Source of the DNA: Pycnococcus provasolii
Taxonomy: Eukaryota; Chlorophyta; Pseudoscourfieldiophyceae; Pseudoscourfieldiales; Pycnococcaceae
Length of the DNA: 64,000 bases
NCBI GenBank assembly: GCA_938743325.2
Contig: OW568883.1
Span: 496,001-560,000, forward strand
Direction: 5' to 3'
The notes beneath the pieces were generated by a model. It worked only from the letters and a program-made list of their open reading frames with translations. It ran no database searches and was not told where the DNA came from. Below are positions 48,201 to 56,761 of this stretch, one piece after another (position 1 is the stretch's first letter; each line of letters starts with the position of its first letter). Position numbers and translations under genes: made by a program.

Positions 48201-49066
48201 AGGTTGTACTCGCAAGCGAGCAAGTCTGCCTGCTCGTTCGCACTGAGCATAGTCGGGACCTGTGCCGCCTGCTCCTCCTTGGTGAAGTTGTTGATGGTCT
48301 GCTCGAGCACGAGCACCTTGCACTCGTGGGAAATCACAAGGTTGCTCGAGTTTGACGAATTTGACACGCCAGCACCCGTAATGGAGGCAAGGGTCAGAAG
48401 GCCTCTTCTTCTCCTTCTTCTACCGTCGTAGCCGTCTGAGTACGATTCGGAGCCGCCGCCGCCGCCGTCGCCGGTAATTGGCTTCTTGGAGTCTTCGTCC
48501 CCGACTTTTTTGGTGCAGCTGTTCGACGCCCAGAATTTTGGATCGTTCGCCTGTTCTCTGGCCATCTCGGGGTAGCATCTCGTGCCGTCCGTGCTTTTGA
48601 TTTCGCACGTCCGATAGTACCTCGCGTATATCTTGACGGCGTCCATCCTGGCAACCTGCTGCGCGCCTGCTTCTTTCGACTCTTGATTTTCGACGTTGCA
48701 GTTCTTCAGGATGTACAGTGCGGCGTCACGCAGTTGTAGAGTGCACGCGTCGTCGCACGTCGCGTTGGCCATGTCGGCAAGCGATACGTACTGCAGGGAA
48801 AACGTGCCCCCTGCGTTATTTTTTAACGCGTTCCATTCCGTTTCGCACCAGAGTTTTTTCGTGTTTGCGCAGGTATCATCGAGGAGTTGCCGACCCGGTC
48901 TCTCTGCTTGGCCAATATCCCCATCAGAGACACGAGAGACGCAGTTGGTTTGTACCACCAGGGCGTATGCGTCGCACGCCGACGACCAGTTACCTGACTC
49001 GGCAGCAACAGGGACGAGAGCTAGCAGATACCACAAAGAGAAAGAGAACCACCACGAGCAAGTCAT
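42269..49066 (-). CDS. Giant multidomain surface membrane protein (LNR, Ig-like, EF-hand, 7 TM)
   Basis: This ~2265-aa protein is read without interruption. It begins with a signal peptide (MTCSWWFSFSLWYLLALVPV); the frame continues upstream to 49357, but this Met gives the signal. Residues 25-530 are Cys-rich. A PPPSPPP linker lies at about 535-575, followed by repeated modules with DITLSILFATEEQANLGKAR. A second Pro stretch lies near 865-885. A Notch/LNR-like module occurs at about 1047-1079 (FCFNAIVGDGFCNPECNVTA, CNFDMGDCN), then a poly-Thr stalk, then Ig-like repeats with DTVRPSAKVVVTKF and DGVPPEASVSVYGKG. The C-terminus has about seven membrane helices (1849-2221), split 3+4 by a cytosolic loop with a perfect EF-hand (DFDGDDKISWAE, about 2001-2012). 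A Ca2+-sensitive receptor or channel is inferred; no family is assigned. Confidence 0.85.
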   Translation of the reverse strand: MTCSWWFSFSLWYLLALVPVAAESGNWSSACDAYALVVQTNCVSRVSDGDIGQAERPGRQLLDDTCANTKKLWCETEWNALKNNAGGTFSLQYVSLADMANATCDDACTLQLRDAALYILKNCNVENQESKEAGAQQVARMDAVKIYARYYRTCEIKSTDGTRCYPEMAREQANDPKFWASNSCTKKVGDEDSKKPITGDGGGGGSESYSDGYDGRRRRRRGLLTLASITGAGVSNSSNSSNLVISHECKVLVLEQTINNFTKEEQAAQVPTMLSANEQADLLACEYNLANGTMAARTYSDWAEKSSYITASFAGVTDVYCRWITEEKIKSYQPDCFDVGMSNMTAFQMAYATVAKRDVNAQMSGENAYAVPLSAASWSLIQAFCGSTCYTALLNARDPSCQDYQAQFIESVFRRACQYTDSKNQSCYGVIDDTFLVDGNPTLAGTSLFSYTFDQATATVELRRSAETAKPEYSVISKINQTTCDVAGSCLSLLSSANTTVDPSTDPASPWKTHFLPDDGEIKTAVNECSTTYASPPPPPPPPTPPPPPPPPPPSPPPPPPPPPPPPSPPPPPQPPLITSYGYAYKGDFEMVNVPDLLTKNLTEGSLDWMDTTMKFRTTIQTILQTYLGHEGDAWELQFKVTSVGGVRATVLLGTLEDRAILVAAALFAFGPVSTNITAIDILSYADNATSSTSTEDTQLYGTDITLSILFATEEQANLGKARVLAPDFLGTELFSYFNPTRVQSLALTSAPIVSNSNLITVSSITQAYKFVDGSQQGASEGGVTNTATFSFHIGCTNCDMCLSGTAVNTSNATLMQNMLFATKSNFSSSAIDVIWTPAKPWPVVMIQTLNNALNDAVYTCTPTPSPPTPALSPPPPPSPPPPPDSPIAVNSIDEVQRLCNASCSQVCEIGARHFPEVLSFAPAASIGEGIKFPEFSPSVFDYSIDVPDTLASLANAWPAITLYAIPMMNSSRMFVKCLEPGCVVSNQGPYQSLSYTTIEYPSCGPATIHLEVCCDTACSENQTYTYNFNGQKPLCTTTTTTTNTTEPSCAPFCFNAIVGDGFCNPECNVTACNFDMGDCNITTTAPQLLTTTTTTIITTTTTTTTTTTTTTTTTTTTTTNAPEQVFRPWVLQFVVTINGYNSSVIGTESSRRVLKDGVEVALGDTLSKLASCTEISVQDIIDTASTDGQRRRHILLQTQGSDVTFSLNFATNADADLGMARINDPDFLTLLMQYLRDNGFGNVGPISIASPPVIFDDSSNLPIAIIWERACATPPCAGPNAILNTVNDVMNVRARFSDSACTGLDTKLQSSLSVQGPADIVGVEHEKLDAGASYLIQIRAKNGQVGKIVMSAASGICSLGSRTSSSTTLPDTTYEISVDTVRPSAKVVVTKFVSNQQSPELELRISMPPDVAAPLTNASFAVTNGAVTSIVGETVAKETVYVVEVLPQIAEGNVNITLLENSVTDSAGNGNEGTVRVLRGDLAKEETVASTIPLLHDGVPPEASVSVYGKGYNSDRGFVLFTLFFSEPVIGFSSQSIVVNNGNLTAFVVLDGVNYPEDVGTDALELPYILATEVGILIKPRKLEGDLNVTVTVKDGGFQDLAGNAGKAVNPTATVNFRGVPEETDAAEGLGTAVIGTGTIAVATSTAATISLSAASAVAAASVSSMATAGVASTIAASESSAMCHAATTSSVSNMIGLLRSFRTMQFFSMTADFGGNTVPEAYRSFARELNWVTLQFGGSWFTSSNDDSSTRKQNTTAAKATARRSILGPTHLRRHLLQDGMNNTLKLQDFEEKLQKTQETVTNVVTVSVNISTIVNMSNWLNSDLAEAQKYWNLIADPPVHSLEAFGQSVLIGVIVIIASSMLRFGTESLYHLIYPGSQSPSTIVFPYIELCALYIVAPGLALAAGKLVSNPAYTFGEIAVGIVVFFLVPAFLTGSVLYIVNRMLLKREYAKFELEEGSDRSSLMLIWRGLGKRGTKMLELIRMRRKLSKLRSRGSKSKGDFDGDDKISWAEAAAEIKHQESMDKSDIPASLSKSGTFQVGEWVNTGHEGMLATFVEVYGPIFTDFRGAMPNEKDYDPSVPDAHVPGYPKTSLLAPVRKLTLRCTGGYIKGYHFRIGYAVFIAFKAFIFPFIFGCTGEESSTNIYLTFALTLLEFFWLILWQPFEDGVKHSVAQLDVITQFLTCGAALASDDARENNAAILWTMIACAILGMFVVLGSNLDLLRDGWDVLVQFRAWLKDLRKVDRDDNEEEDVGGDDVEVVAA

Positions 49067-49811
49067 GGTAGTGACGAACGTGAAGAACCACGAGCAACTA
49101 CCACGACCCTCAGATAGGACGGCGCAACAAGGAGTAGGAGTGCGAGGACGAGGACGAGGAGGACGTATGGCACCGGCGCCGGCGCCATAGATAGATACAC
49201 GCGAGGGCATGAAATCTCCGGCGGAAATGGAAATATTTGGCAAATGGACACGTGTGGTAAAATATCCCGAAGGTATCCCGAGGGGTTGTTTTGTGGCCTC
49301 CGGGAAGAAAAGCAAGTCAAACCTTGCCCAAACTTGCCACCGAACGGCGAGTCCCATAAAAGATAAAAGGGGCCGTGACGCTGGTCAGTCACCATGGCTA
49401 ACCTTACAAGAGTCTAACCTTAGGTAACCTTAGGTGGCTCGCTTCCTCATGGGGGTGGGGCCCCCTTAAAACATTGCGAGCTGCAAGTCGTCGTGATCTG
49501 ACATCTGAGAAAAGAGAAACAAAACTACGCCAATGTGATTTTTGTAGACTTTGCATCGCAGTGTATTCAAGTTGATCACCTTTTTGCTCCAGAATCTTGC
49601 TCCAGGGCCTTCGGAATGACGGAATTAAGTTTGGTCGGAGCTCATCATCGCGAATCGGGATACTTCGTTGAACGTAATTACTGCAAGGCCCGGAAAATTC
49701 CGGCCCGCCATGGGCCCGCCAGGGTAAGGCTATTTCTTAAACTCGCGAAAAGGTCCACGACCTCGGCGCTGCGTCGTTTATGCCGGGTTTGACAAAAATG
49801 GTTCGCGATAA
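49067..49811. other. Upstream region of the giant gene
   Basis: No clear gene was seen. TAACCTTA words recur near 49400-49430, but no telomere-type array is present. Confidence 0.4.
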
Positions 49812-50153
49812 GACACATCGTCTTGTCTGGCCTCCGCGTACGCGCAGCTGGCCGGAGGAGCGCAGCAGCACAGCAAGCTCGCGCTGCAGCCGCTGCCGGG
49901 GACTGGAGACCTGGAGAACGTCAGGCGTGCGCCGGTGGTGGCGCTTAAAACGCGACTGCAACGCGGCGCGGAGTACGTCTGGCAGGCGTATGAGGAGGTG
50001 CAGAACTGGTGGGAGCCAGTGAACAATATCGCGCACGCGCTGCTGCAGCAGCCGGAGCGCGATTGGGCCGTCGCCACTGAGGAACAGCTCCAGTGGACAG
50101 TGGAGCGCTTCGACGGGGTGCACCACACACCCCCACGTCGTTGGCGGGCGTGA
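49812..50153 (+). CDS. Possible terminal exon of an unknown protein
   Basis: A frame with strong GC3 bias, open without an ATG, encodes LASAYAQLAGGAQQHSKLAL, then VALKTRLQRGAEYVWQAYEE and NNIAHALLQQPERDWAVATE before a stop. The composition is coding-like and helical. No first exon was identified and no family is recognised. ACTGGGAGTGGGA is duplicated right after the stop. Confidence 0.35.
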   Translation, partial: DTSSCLASAYAQLAGGAQQHSKLALQPLPGTGDLENVRRAPVVALKTRLQRGAEYVWQAYEEVQNWWEPVNNIAHALLQQPERDWAVATEEQLQWTVERFDGVHHTPPRRWRA

Positions 50154-50223
50154 ACTGGGAGTGGGAACTGGGAGTGGGAATACAACAAGAAGAAGTTAAA
50201 AAAAGTAACATCTTTTTTACATC

Positions 50224-50448
50224 TTAGAAGAACAACTGACGACGAACGCTTGTTCGCTCCGCTGTCATCGCCGACGCTGCAAGGAAAGCCCTCTCCACCT
50301 CCTGACGGGCTGCGCGCGCCGTGTCGCCTCGTCTGCGCGCGTCCTCAGCATCCGCCTCGAGCTCATGTTCGTCGCCGTCGTCGTCGTGTTCCACCTCGCT
50401 GTTTCGCTCGTCCACACGGCCTGTTCGTGGCGCAGTCTGCTGCTGCGC
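50224..50448 (-). CDS. Possible terminal exon of a charged helical protein
   Basis: The minus frame encodes RHEQAVDERNSEVEHDDDGD, EHELEADAEDARRRGDTARA and AARQEVERAFLAASAMTAER, ending QLFF. Acid/base-rich helix with coding-like codon use. There is no ATG in frame; coding-like DNA may continue upstream in another frame to about 50620. Function unknown. Confidence 0.35.
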   Translation of the reverse strand, partial: AQQQTAPRTGRVDERNSEVEHDDDGDEHELEADAEDARRRGDTARAARQEVERAFLAASAMTAERTSVRRQLFF

Positions 50449-50672
50449 AGGTGATGCGACGACGACCGTCTCCGTCTCCTTTGGCGCCCGCAGTTTCTGT
50501 TTGACTTGTGCGCATCATCGTGGAAGCGGAGGCTGCCGCCTCTGCCGCCTCGGCGTCGCGTACGACGAGCTCGCGTGCCTGCGTTGCACGCGCGGCGACG
50601 GTAAGTTCCACCTGGTGCAAATTTGCTTTAAAACCCTAAGTCACGGCGCGGGTCACAGGAATTCGGGGGGTG

Positions 50673-50732
50673 GTCATGACGCGTCATGACTTACCCCCGT
50701 TACCAGGTCACCGGTGACCCGGGTCATGACCC
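50673..50732. repeat. Cluster of three perfect palindromes
   Basis: GTCATGACGCGTCATGAC (50673-50690), GGTCACCGGTGACC (50706-50719) and GGGTCATGACCC (50721-50732) lie within 60 bp, all built on GTCA/TGAC half-sites. Confidence 0.85.
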
Positions 50733-50817
50733 GTGGCAACTATAGTAACACTAGACGACCTTAAGTTACCTTTAAATACATAACACTCCGTGGTCCCCTC
50801 CCTTCACGTATAGGCCG

Positions 50818-51171
50818 GTGGTTTCAAACATGGAACCGGGTCGTGGCCGAGAAGGCCAAGTGGAACCACGGCTATCGCCGGAGGACGCTGCGGAGGCTCG
50901 AAAGATCTTACATGCCCCGGAGGTTTCGACCGAGGTAAAAGACACCGTTCGCGAAATACTGGTACAAGCACCTCGTGCGGGTTCCGGCAGTCCGACCTGC
51001 GCTGGCGCGGGGTTTCGCAACGTGGGCAGCCCCTATTTGGAGACATTTATAACCCGGCGCGCCGCCTTTGCGCCAAAGGCGTGCACATCATGACGCGCCT
51101 GCATACACCTCCAGAGGTGCGCTGCGCGCACCCCTGACCAACACCTTTCTGGGATGTGCGGTCCCATGTAA
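50818..51171 (+). mobile_element. Fragment of the chromodomain-PHD repeat element family
   Basis: It ends with 65 bp (51107-51171) matching the right end of the element at 33.2 kb, including terminal CCCATGTAA. A short helical frame upstream (LSPEDAAEARKILHAPEVST) is similar in style to the element's N-terminal frame. It looks incomplete. Confidence 0.55.
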
Positions 51172-51693
51172 CACGTGCTTGCTGCGCTTGGGTGTGCGTT
51201 GTGGTTCGTGGCCACAACGATGCACGGTAAGCCCGAGCCTCACTGCGAGGAGTTCGTCGCGAATCAAGCAAGCGCACCGCACCGACGGACGGTTTGAAGA
51301 TCTGCGCATCTCAAAAGGTCTAAAGGTGCGCCTCGTACTGTACAGTAGTGGTAAAAACAGTACGTAATTTCCCATGCATCCCGCTATAATTTTCATTGAA
51401 AAAAATGGAGTTAATTTCGAAATGGACAAGAAACGGCCGTTATATTTTTATAATCCTGTCCCCCCGGCCCCGGTTCCCCGGTCCCGGACTGACGTGAACT
51501 TCGAGGGCGAACTTCTTTCTCCCTTTACCTTTCCTTTCCTTTTCCGGCGCAGTTTAGTTTAGTTTACGGCGCAATCGAAACATCCACAAAAGTGTCTGCC
51601 TGATGTCCGCGATGACACGTGCACATGCTCATGTTTGTGTACATCTTGCCATTTCTTCTTTTAGTCGTCGTCGTTTTTGTTTTACTCTGAATC
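51172..51693. other. Intergenic region before the MFS gene
   Basis: No gene was seen. It is a mix of GC-rich and AT-rich stretches and has no telomere-type tract. Confidence 0.4.
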
Positions 51694-51748
51694 ATGCTGC
51701 CTTGGTCCTTCTCATGGTCTCGGCTCTTCGCTGCGGCGACGCCACGAC

Positions 51749-51784
<36 letters not shown>

Positions 51785-53775
51785 ATGATGATGCTCGTGA
51801 TGATGATGCTCGTGGTGGTGATGCTGCTGCTGCTGGTGGTAATGATAATACGTCGTCCAACAAAGCACGCGCTTTGAACGACGACGACGACGACTTCGAC
51901 TTCGACGACGACGACTTGAACGACGACGGGAACTCGCTGTGGTTTCACCTACTCAGACACAGGGCGGCTGTCCCGCAGATGCTCGTCGTCGGGATCGTCA
52001 TGAAGACGGCGTCGGCGTGCTTTGCCGTGCACCAGCCATTCATGTCCAACCAGTTCTTCTTCGAACACCTCGCCCGACACGCCTACGAGAACGAAAACAG
52101 CACGACAACACCTCCGTCGTACACGACATGCCGAACGAACCCGTCGATCATGTCGCCCACCATTCAGGACGTGTGCATACAGGCACCATCCGCGGCGTCG
52201 CGCTGGCAGAGCTACAGCTTTGCCACTCAGCAGTTGAGCGGAATTCTCTGGAGTGTTCTCGTCGGAAGAATCAGCGATCGTATAGGAAGAAAGCTGCCCA
52301 TTGTCGTCGCACTGCTAGGAGAGCTCGTGCCGCTGATTCCTGCATATCTCTACGTTGCCAACGGAAGCTCGCTCTGGTGGTACTGGGGGATGGTGCTTGT
52401 TAGCGGCTTACTGATACCGCAGCAGGCGCTTTCCATGTGCACACGCAGTGCCATCGCAGACGTCATGCCGCCAAAACATCGAACGTGGCTGATGGGAATT
52501 TATGAATCGTCGCTTCCCATCGGATTGCTAGTGGGCGCACCTATCGGGAGTGTGCTGAGTCCTGAACGCGCCCTACTGTTTGCCGTCACCTGCATGGCAA
52601 CGTGCAGCATCTGGATGCTGCTCATCATAAAGGAAACGCTCACGTTGACGAGACAGGCGCCGCTCTTCGTACCGGACGCCGCGAGGAGTGCTTCCAGAGA
52701 TGTTAAGATGGTGGTTCTTTCTCCACACTCACATCCTGCTACTACTCCTCCAAACAAGGCGACATCGTCGGCACCAGAACCATCCGACGACGAACAAGAC
52801 GAGGAGGAGGAGCAGGAGCAGGAGCAGGAGGAGCAGGAGCAGGAGCAGGAGGAGCAGGAGCAGGAGCAGGAGCAGGAGAAAGCTTCGGATAGCGAATGTG
52901 ACGATCAAGACAGCATGGGGGGAAGTTCTCAACAATCCACTGCTGAGGCAACTGAGAGGACGCCGAGAGTCACGTTTGCGTTATCAGAACCGAGTGAGGA
53001 TGGAGATGTGGAAACAAGAGAAATCGGGAAACGCGGGGAGCATGAAGACGATTCGAGCGACGATGGCACGTCGAGTCGTCCAATTTTACGAAAGAGTGGA
53101 GACGGAGATCAGCGCGCAACTCTCTTAAGCGGCGCAAGCATCGCAGCGTTTGCACGCGACCTCGCCATCGGCCCATCAAATCCTGTACTCGGCTTATCGA
53201 TTCTCACGCGTTCGCGTAATCTTGCTCTGTGTGCCGCAATTCTGCTGCTCTCGCTCTACGTGCACTGGACAGCCGTGACGATTAGTGGGCAGTACACGGT
53301 CATGGACATTGGATTCAACAAGACGGAGATCATGCACAAATTTGTCATTGGAGGCATATCAGCGACAGTGTTCACCGTGGTTATTGGTGCGCTGCTACAA
53401 AGATGGCTCGGCGTGAAGGGTGCCATCTTCGCGGGTATCATTCTGTCAGCAACGCAGTCGATTCTGTTCGGACTCAGCAACAGCGTCATGTTAGTGTACG
53501 TCGTCGTGGGATTCACGGCATCGCCAATGCTCGGGCCGATGTTGTGCGGATACGCCACCACGCAGGTGTCGCCGAGAGAACAGGGGCGCTTGCAGGGTGC
53601 GCTTAGTGTTATTTATTCGTTGGCCGGAGGGTTGGGTTCGTTTGCGTCTGCGAAGATTTACCAAAAGTGCAGTGACAGTTTTCCTGGCATGCCGTTTGTG
53701 GTTGCGGGCGTAATACAAGCAGCCGCTTTGCCGTTTGGCCTTTTTTTGCGCGTGCCGTCGTCGGGATTATTGTAA
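51694..53775 (+). CDS. MFS transporter with long acidic central loop
   Basis: This 693-aa major facilitator protein has two membrane halves (about residues 90-325 and 500-690). The signature loop after TM2 is GRISDRIGRKLPIVVALLGE, typical of the TetA/HIAT1-like drug/H+ antiporter branch. QALSMCTRSAIADVMPPKHR and GIYESSLPIGLLVGAPIGSV also fit that branch. The N-terminus is Arg/Ala then Asp-rich and low-complexity. The central cytosolic loop (about 350-480) is highly acidic with EQEQEE repeats. The substrate is unknown. ATG 51694 is the first in frame; some of the leader encoded by CGTGCTC repeats may be untranslated. The stop overlaps TTGTAA. It is convergent with the small minus gene (68 bp). 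Confidence 0.87.
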
Positions 53776-53843
53776 AAACGTAACGAAGTCTATCTTATAA
53801 TAATAACAAGACGCACAACGCGTTCACCAGATGCCAGGGACAC

Positions 53844-54215
53844 CTACCAGTACCCGTACCTTGAAAGTGCACGCGAAATGAACCCATCTTCTAGCCCACA
53901 AGGACAAGGAGGATGCATACTCGTCAGACTCGCGCCTAAGTCGTACGCCGGTGGCGGACCATTTGTAAACTTGATCGTCACGCCCTTGGCTCCATCCTTC
54001 TTTGTTTGTGCGTTTGCTTCCTCCTCCGTCGTGCCGTCGGTGTTTCCGTGGGTGGCGCCAACGGTCTCCATGTCTTCGGTTGCCTCGTCCGCTCGTTGGA
54101 TGTTGCCCCGTTGCCTCCGCTCGCTCGTTCGAACCGTAAGCTTGATGCCACCCGCCCCGGTGCCGGGCCGGGGCGCCGGCGGCGGCGGCGCATCTTTCTG
54201 TGCCAAGCTTGCCAT
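53844..54215 (-). CDS. Small hypothetical protein
   Basis: This 123-aa frame starts MASLAQKDAPPPPAPRPGTG, has an acidic, Thr-rich middle and ends with VTIKFTNGPPPAYDLGASLT and a Cys-Pro-rich tail. It is convergent with the MFS gene, in line with the local gene pattern. No family is recognised. The Pro-rich and disordered composition makes it moderately uncertain. Confidence 0.45.
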   Translation of the reverse strand: MASLAQKDAPPPPAPRPGTGAGGIKLTVRTSERRQRGNIQRADEATEDMETVGATHGNTDGTTEEEANAQTKKDGAKGVTIKFTNGPPPAYDLGASLTSMHPPCPCGLEDGFISRALSRYGYW

Positions 54216-54858
54216 CTCGTCGTGGCTCTCTTCAGTTCAGGAGCCACATGAGGGTGGTCAAATGGACGGCTGGTTGTAGCGTGCGACAATGCAAGCTTCG
54301 TTCGAGTCGAGGCTGCACCAGTAGAGGCGAGGCCGAGGCTGCACCCAACGTGGGCCCAAAATCCATCGTGTGTGGCCATTATTTTCCGTGGGATTGCGTG
54401 CCGCACCTTAGGCAGTATCGATGCCACCTCCTCAGGCAAATGCACCTCTCCTCCCACCGAGTACTCCCCTGCACACACGGCTATCATCGACATAGAGTGT
54501 CTGGCTGTACCGGGTAGGCCTAGGAGGCTAGGAGAGGGGCCCGCGAAAACAAAGGGGCCCGCCTTGGCGCGCGATGGGCGCGCGAGGTGATTTCGATACA
54601 CGCACCAACGACGTATCCCCATTAGCACGTCCGAGTGTTGGTAAACTTACTTGAATAGTTGAATTTGTATGAGGCAACTCGTCCGGACTCGACTCGACTC
54701 GAGGTGCACTGGTGCAGGTGCAGTCCAGGAGACCAGACCGTTGGTGGTTGGTGGCCGCGTCCCATTTTCATTTTATATTTTATTCCTCTTCCTGGAACTT
54801 GCGCGCGCTTAAGTACAATCTCTTCTTAGCTAAGTCCTTGGTTTGCGTGTTTTCTATC
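54216..54858. other. Divergent intergenic region before BBS8
   Basis: No gene and no clear CCCTAA tract were seen, unlike most other divergent regions in this window. A duplicated GACTCGACTCGACTCGAGGTGCACTGGTGCAG-type stretch lies near 54690-54720. Confidence 0.4.
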
Positions 54859-56388
54859 ATGGTGCTCGTTCCCGACGGCCTCGACAAGGTGTGGCGCGCG
54901 CAGCGCCTACTCTTAAGACAGCGCTACGACGAGTGCATAGAAATATGCTCCGCGCTCCTCGACAAAAACCCGTACGACCAAGCGGTGTGGTACCTCAAGT
55001 GCCGCGCACTTACCATGAAGAACTACCTCGACGACACGGAAATCGAGGACGAAGGTGTCGCGGAGGTGCTCCTCGACGACAACGCCATTGCCAAGCTGCC
55101 GCGGCCAGGAACGTCGCTAGCCAGGCCGCTCACGGGAGCCAAGTCGGGTGGCGCGTCGCAAGGTGTGAGGCCAGTCAGCTCCAGCGGACGACCGCTCACA
55201 GGGTTTGCGCGACCGGGAACCATGACGAGGCCGGGCACGCAGTCGACGGACGTGCGAGGCGCGTTCGCGGGAAACAGGCCTGGAACGAGCAGGCCCGTGA
55301 CGGGAAGCGACCGCTTCGTGCGACTAGGAACTGCATCCATGCTAAGCGAGCCAGGTGGGCCGTTCATCGCCGTCGAGAAACTTGACCTGCGCAAGTACGC
55401 CGCAAGACCTGCGCTCGCGCGCGTGCTCTGCGACTACGTCATATACCACGACCACAATCCGAAAAAGAGCCTCGAGCTGTGCGCCATTGCCACGCAGCTG
55501 GCGGAGTACAAAGACTGGTGGTGGAAGGCGAGACTCGGCAAGTCGTACTACCAGCTCGGACTGCTCCGCGAGGCGGAGAGGCAGTTCCAAAGCGCGCTGA
55601 AGAACAGCGACATGGTCAGCGTGACGCTCGAGCTGTGCAAGTGCTACGTTCGCCTCGACCAGCCAAACACTTGCCTGGACGCGTACGCGCGCGCGGGCAC
55701 CAACCACCCGGACGAGCCGCAGCTGGAGCTTGGCAAGGCGCGCATACACGACGCGGTGAACGACATGGCTCAGTCCGTAACGTGCTACAAGCGCGTGCTG
55801 AGCATCGACTCGAGCAACGTCGAGGCGATTGCATGCCTCGGTGCGCACCACTTCTACACCGACCAGCCGGAGGTGGCGCTTCGCTTCTTTCGCCGTCTGC
55901 TGCAGATGGGCGTATCGTCGACGGAGCTGTGGAACAACGTTGGCCTGTCGTGTTTCTACGCAAGCCAGTACGACATGTGCCTGTCGTGCATGGAGAAGGC
56001 GCTCGCGCTCGCAAATGACGAGAACATGGCGGACGTGTGGTTCAACATCGGCACGATTGGCATTGGCATAGGCGACCTCGGTCTCGCTTATCAGAGCTTG
56101 AAGATCGCCGTGAGCATCGAGGCGAAGCACGCCGAGTCGTTCAACAACCTGGGCGTTCTCGAGCTGCGCAAGGGCAATGTCGATCAGGCGCGCGCCAACT
56201 TCCAGACAGCCGCCTCGCTAGTACCTCACCTGTTCGAGCCCTTTTTCAACGGCGCATTGCTGGCGTTCAAGCTTGGCGACTTCCAGGAGTCGTTCGAGCT
56301 GTGCACGAAGAGCTTGGATGCGTACGAGGATCACAGCGACAGCCACGAGTTGCTGAAACAACTGAAGCAGCACTTCAGCACATGCTGA
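54859..56388 (+). CDS. BBS8: BBS8/TTC8, BBSome TPR subunit
   Basis: This 509-aa protein matches BBS8/TTC8, a TPR subunit of the BBSome that moves membrane proteins in and out of cilia with IFT. It begins VWRAQRLLLRQRYDECIEIC, with LDKNPYDQAVWYLKCRALTM. A disordered segment full of RPGT/RPLTG repeats follows (about 95-160), typical of BBS8. TPRs then run to the end (for example DWWWKARLGKSYYQLGLLRE, AHHFYTDQPEVALRFFRRLL, FNNLGVLELRKGNVDQARAN). The frame is open from 54712; ATG 54859 (MVLVPDGLDKVW) gives the normal start. It confirms a ciliated stage in the life cycle. Confidence 0.95.
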   Translation: MVLVPDGLDKVWRAQRLLLRQRYDECIEICSALLDKNPYDQAVWYLKCRALTMKNYLDDTEIEDEGVAEVLLDDNAIAKLPRPGTSLARPLTGAKSGGASQGVRPVSSSGRPLTGFARPGTMTRPGTQSTDVRGAFAGNRPGTSRPVTGSDRFVRLGTASMLSEPGGPFIAVEKLDLRKYAARPALARVLCDYVIYHDHNPKKSLELCAIATQLAEYKDWWWKARLGKSYYQLGLLREAERQFQSALKNSDMVSVTLELCKCYVRLDQPNTCLDAYARAGTNHPDEPQLELGKARIHDAVNDMAQSVTCYKRVLSIDSSNVEAIACLGAHHFYTDQPEVALRFFRRLLQMGVSSTELWNNVGLSCFYASQYDMCLSCMEKALALANDENMADVWFNIGTIGIGIGDLGLAYQSLKIAVSIEAKHAESFNNLGVLELRKGNVDQARANFQTAASLVPHLFEPFFNGALLAFKLGDFQESFELCTKSLDAYEDHSDSHELLKQLKQHFSTC

Positions 56389-56468
56389 AGCTGAAGGAAG
56401 ACGTTTGTTACTACTAAGAAGAATACTACTAACCTTAAACCCCGAAACAAAATCGGATATTTTCCAGG

Positions 56469-56498
56469 ATAAACCCGAGGACCCAAACAATTCTGCCA
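56469..56498 (-). repeat. Split direct repeat B2
   Basis: 30 bp shared with 56730-56759 (B1). It includes AAACCCGAGGACCCAAAC. It lies 80 bp past the BBS8 stop codon. Confidence 0.85.
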
Positions 56499-56579
56499 AA
56501 AGGTCAAATGACGTGGTTACAACCCAAAATTAAATCCTGAATGGCCCCCAGCAACCCATAGTCAGGGCGGGTGGGTGGG

Positions 56580-56730
56580 AAAGGTTGCGCGAACAGCGCA
56601 ACCAGCAGCAGGAATGGTGGTCCGAGGGAGACCACCTTAAACCCTAGCAGCCGAGCCACCCCGCGGCTCGGCACCTCAGAGGGGGCCCTCTACCGTTTAC
56701 CCCGACTAAACCTTTCGGTAGAATCGTACA
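56580..56730 (-). repeat. Split direct repeat A2
   Basis: Second 151-bp copy of repeat A. Confidence 0.92.
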
Positions 56731-56761
56731 TAAACCCGAGGACCCAAACAATTCTGCCATC

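Noticed and set aside
31380-51560. Similar GAACTTCTT(T/C)CTCCC words at about 31490 and 51510 as a possible shared promoter or terminal repeat
   Set aside because: Similarity is limited to a short pyrimidine-rich word and does not extend.
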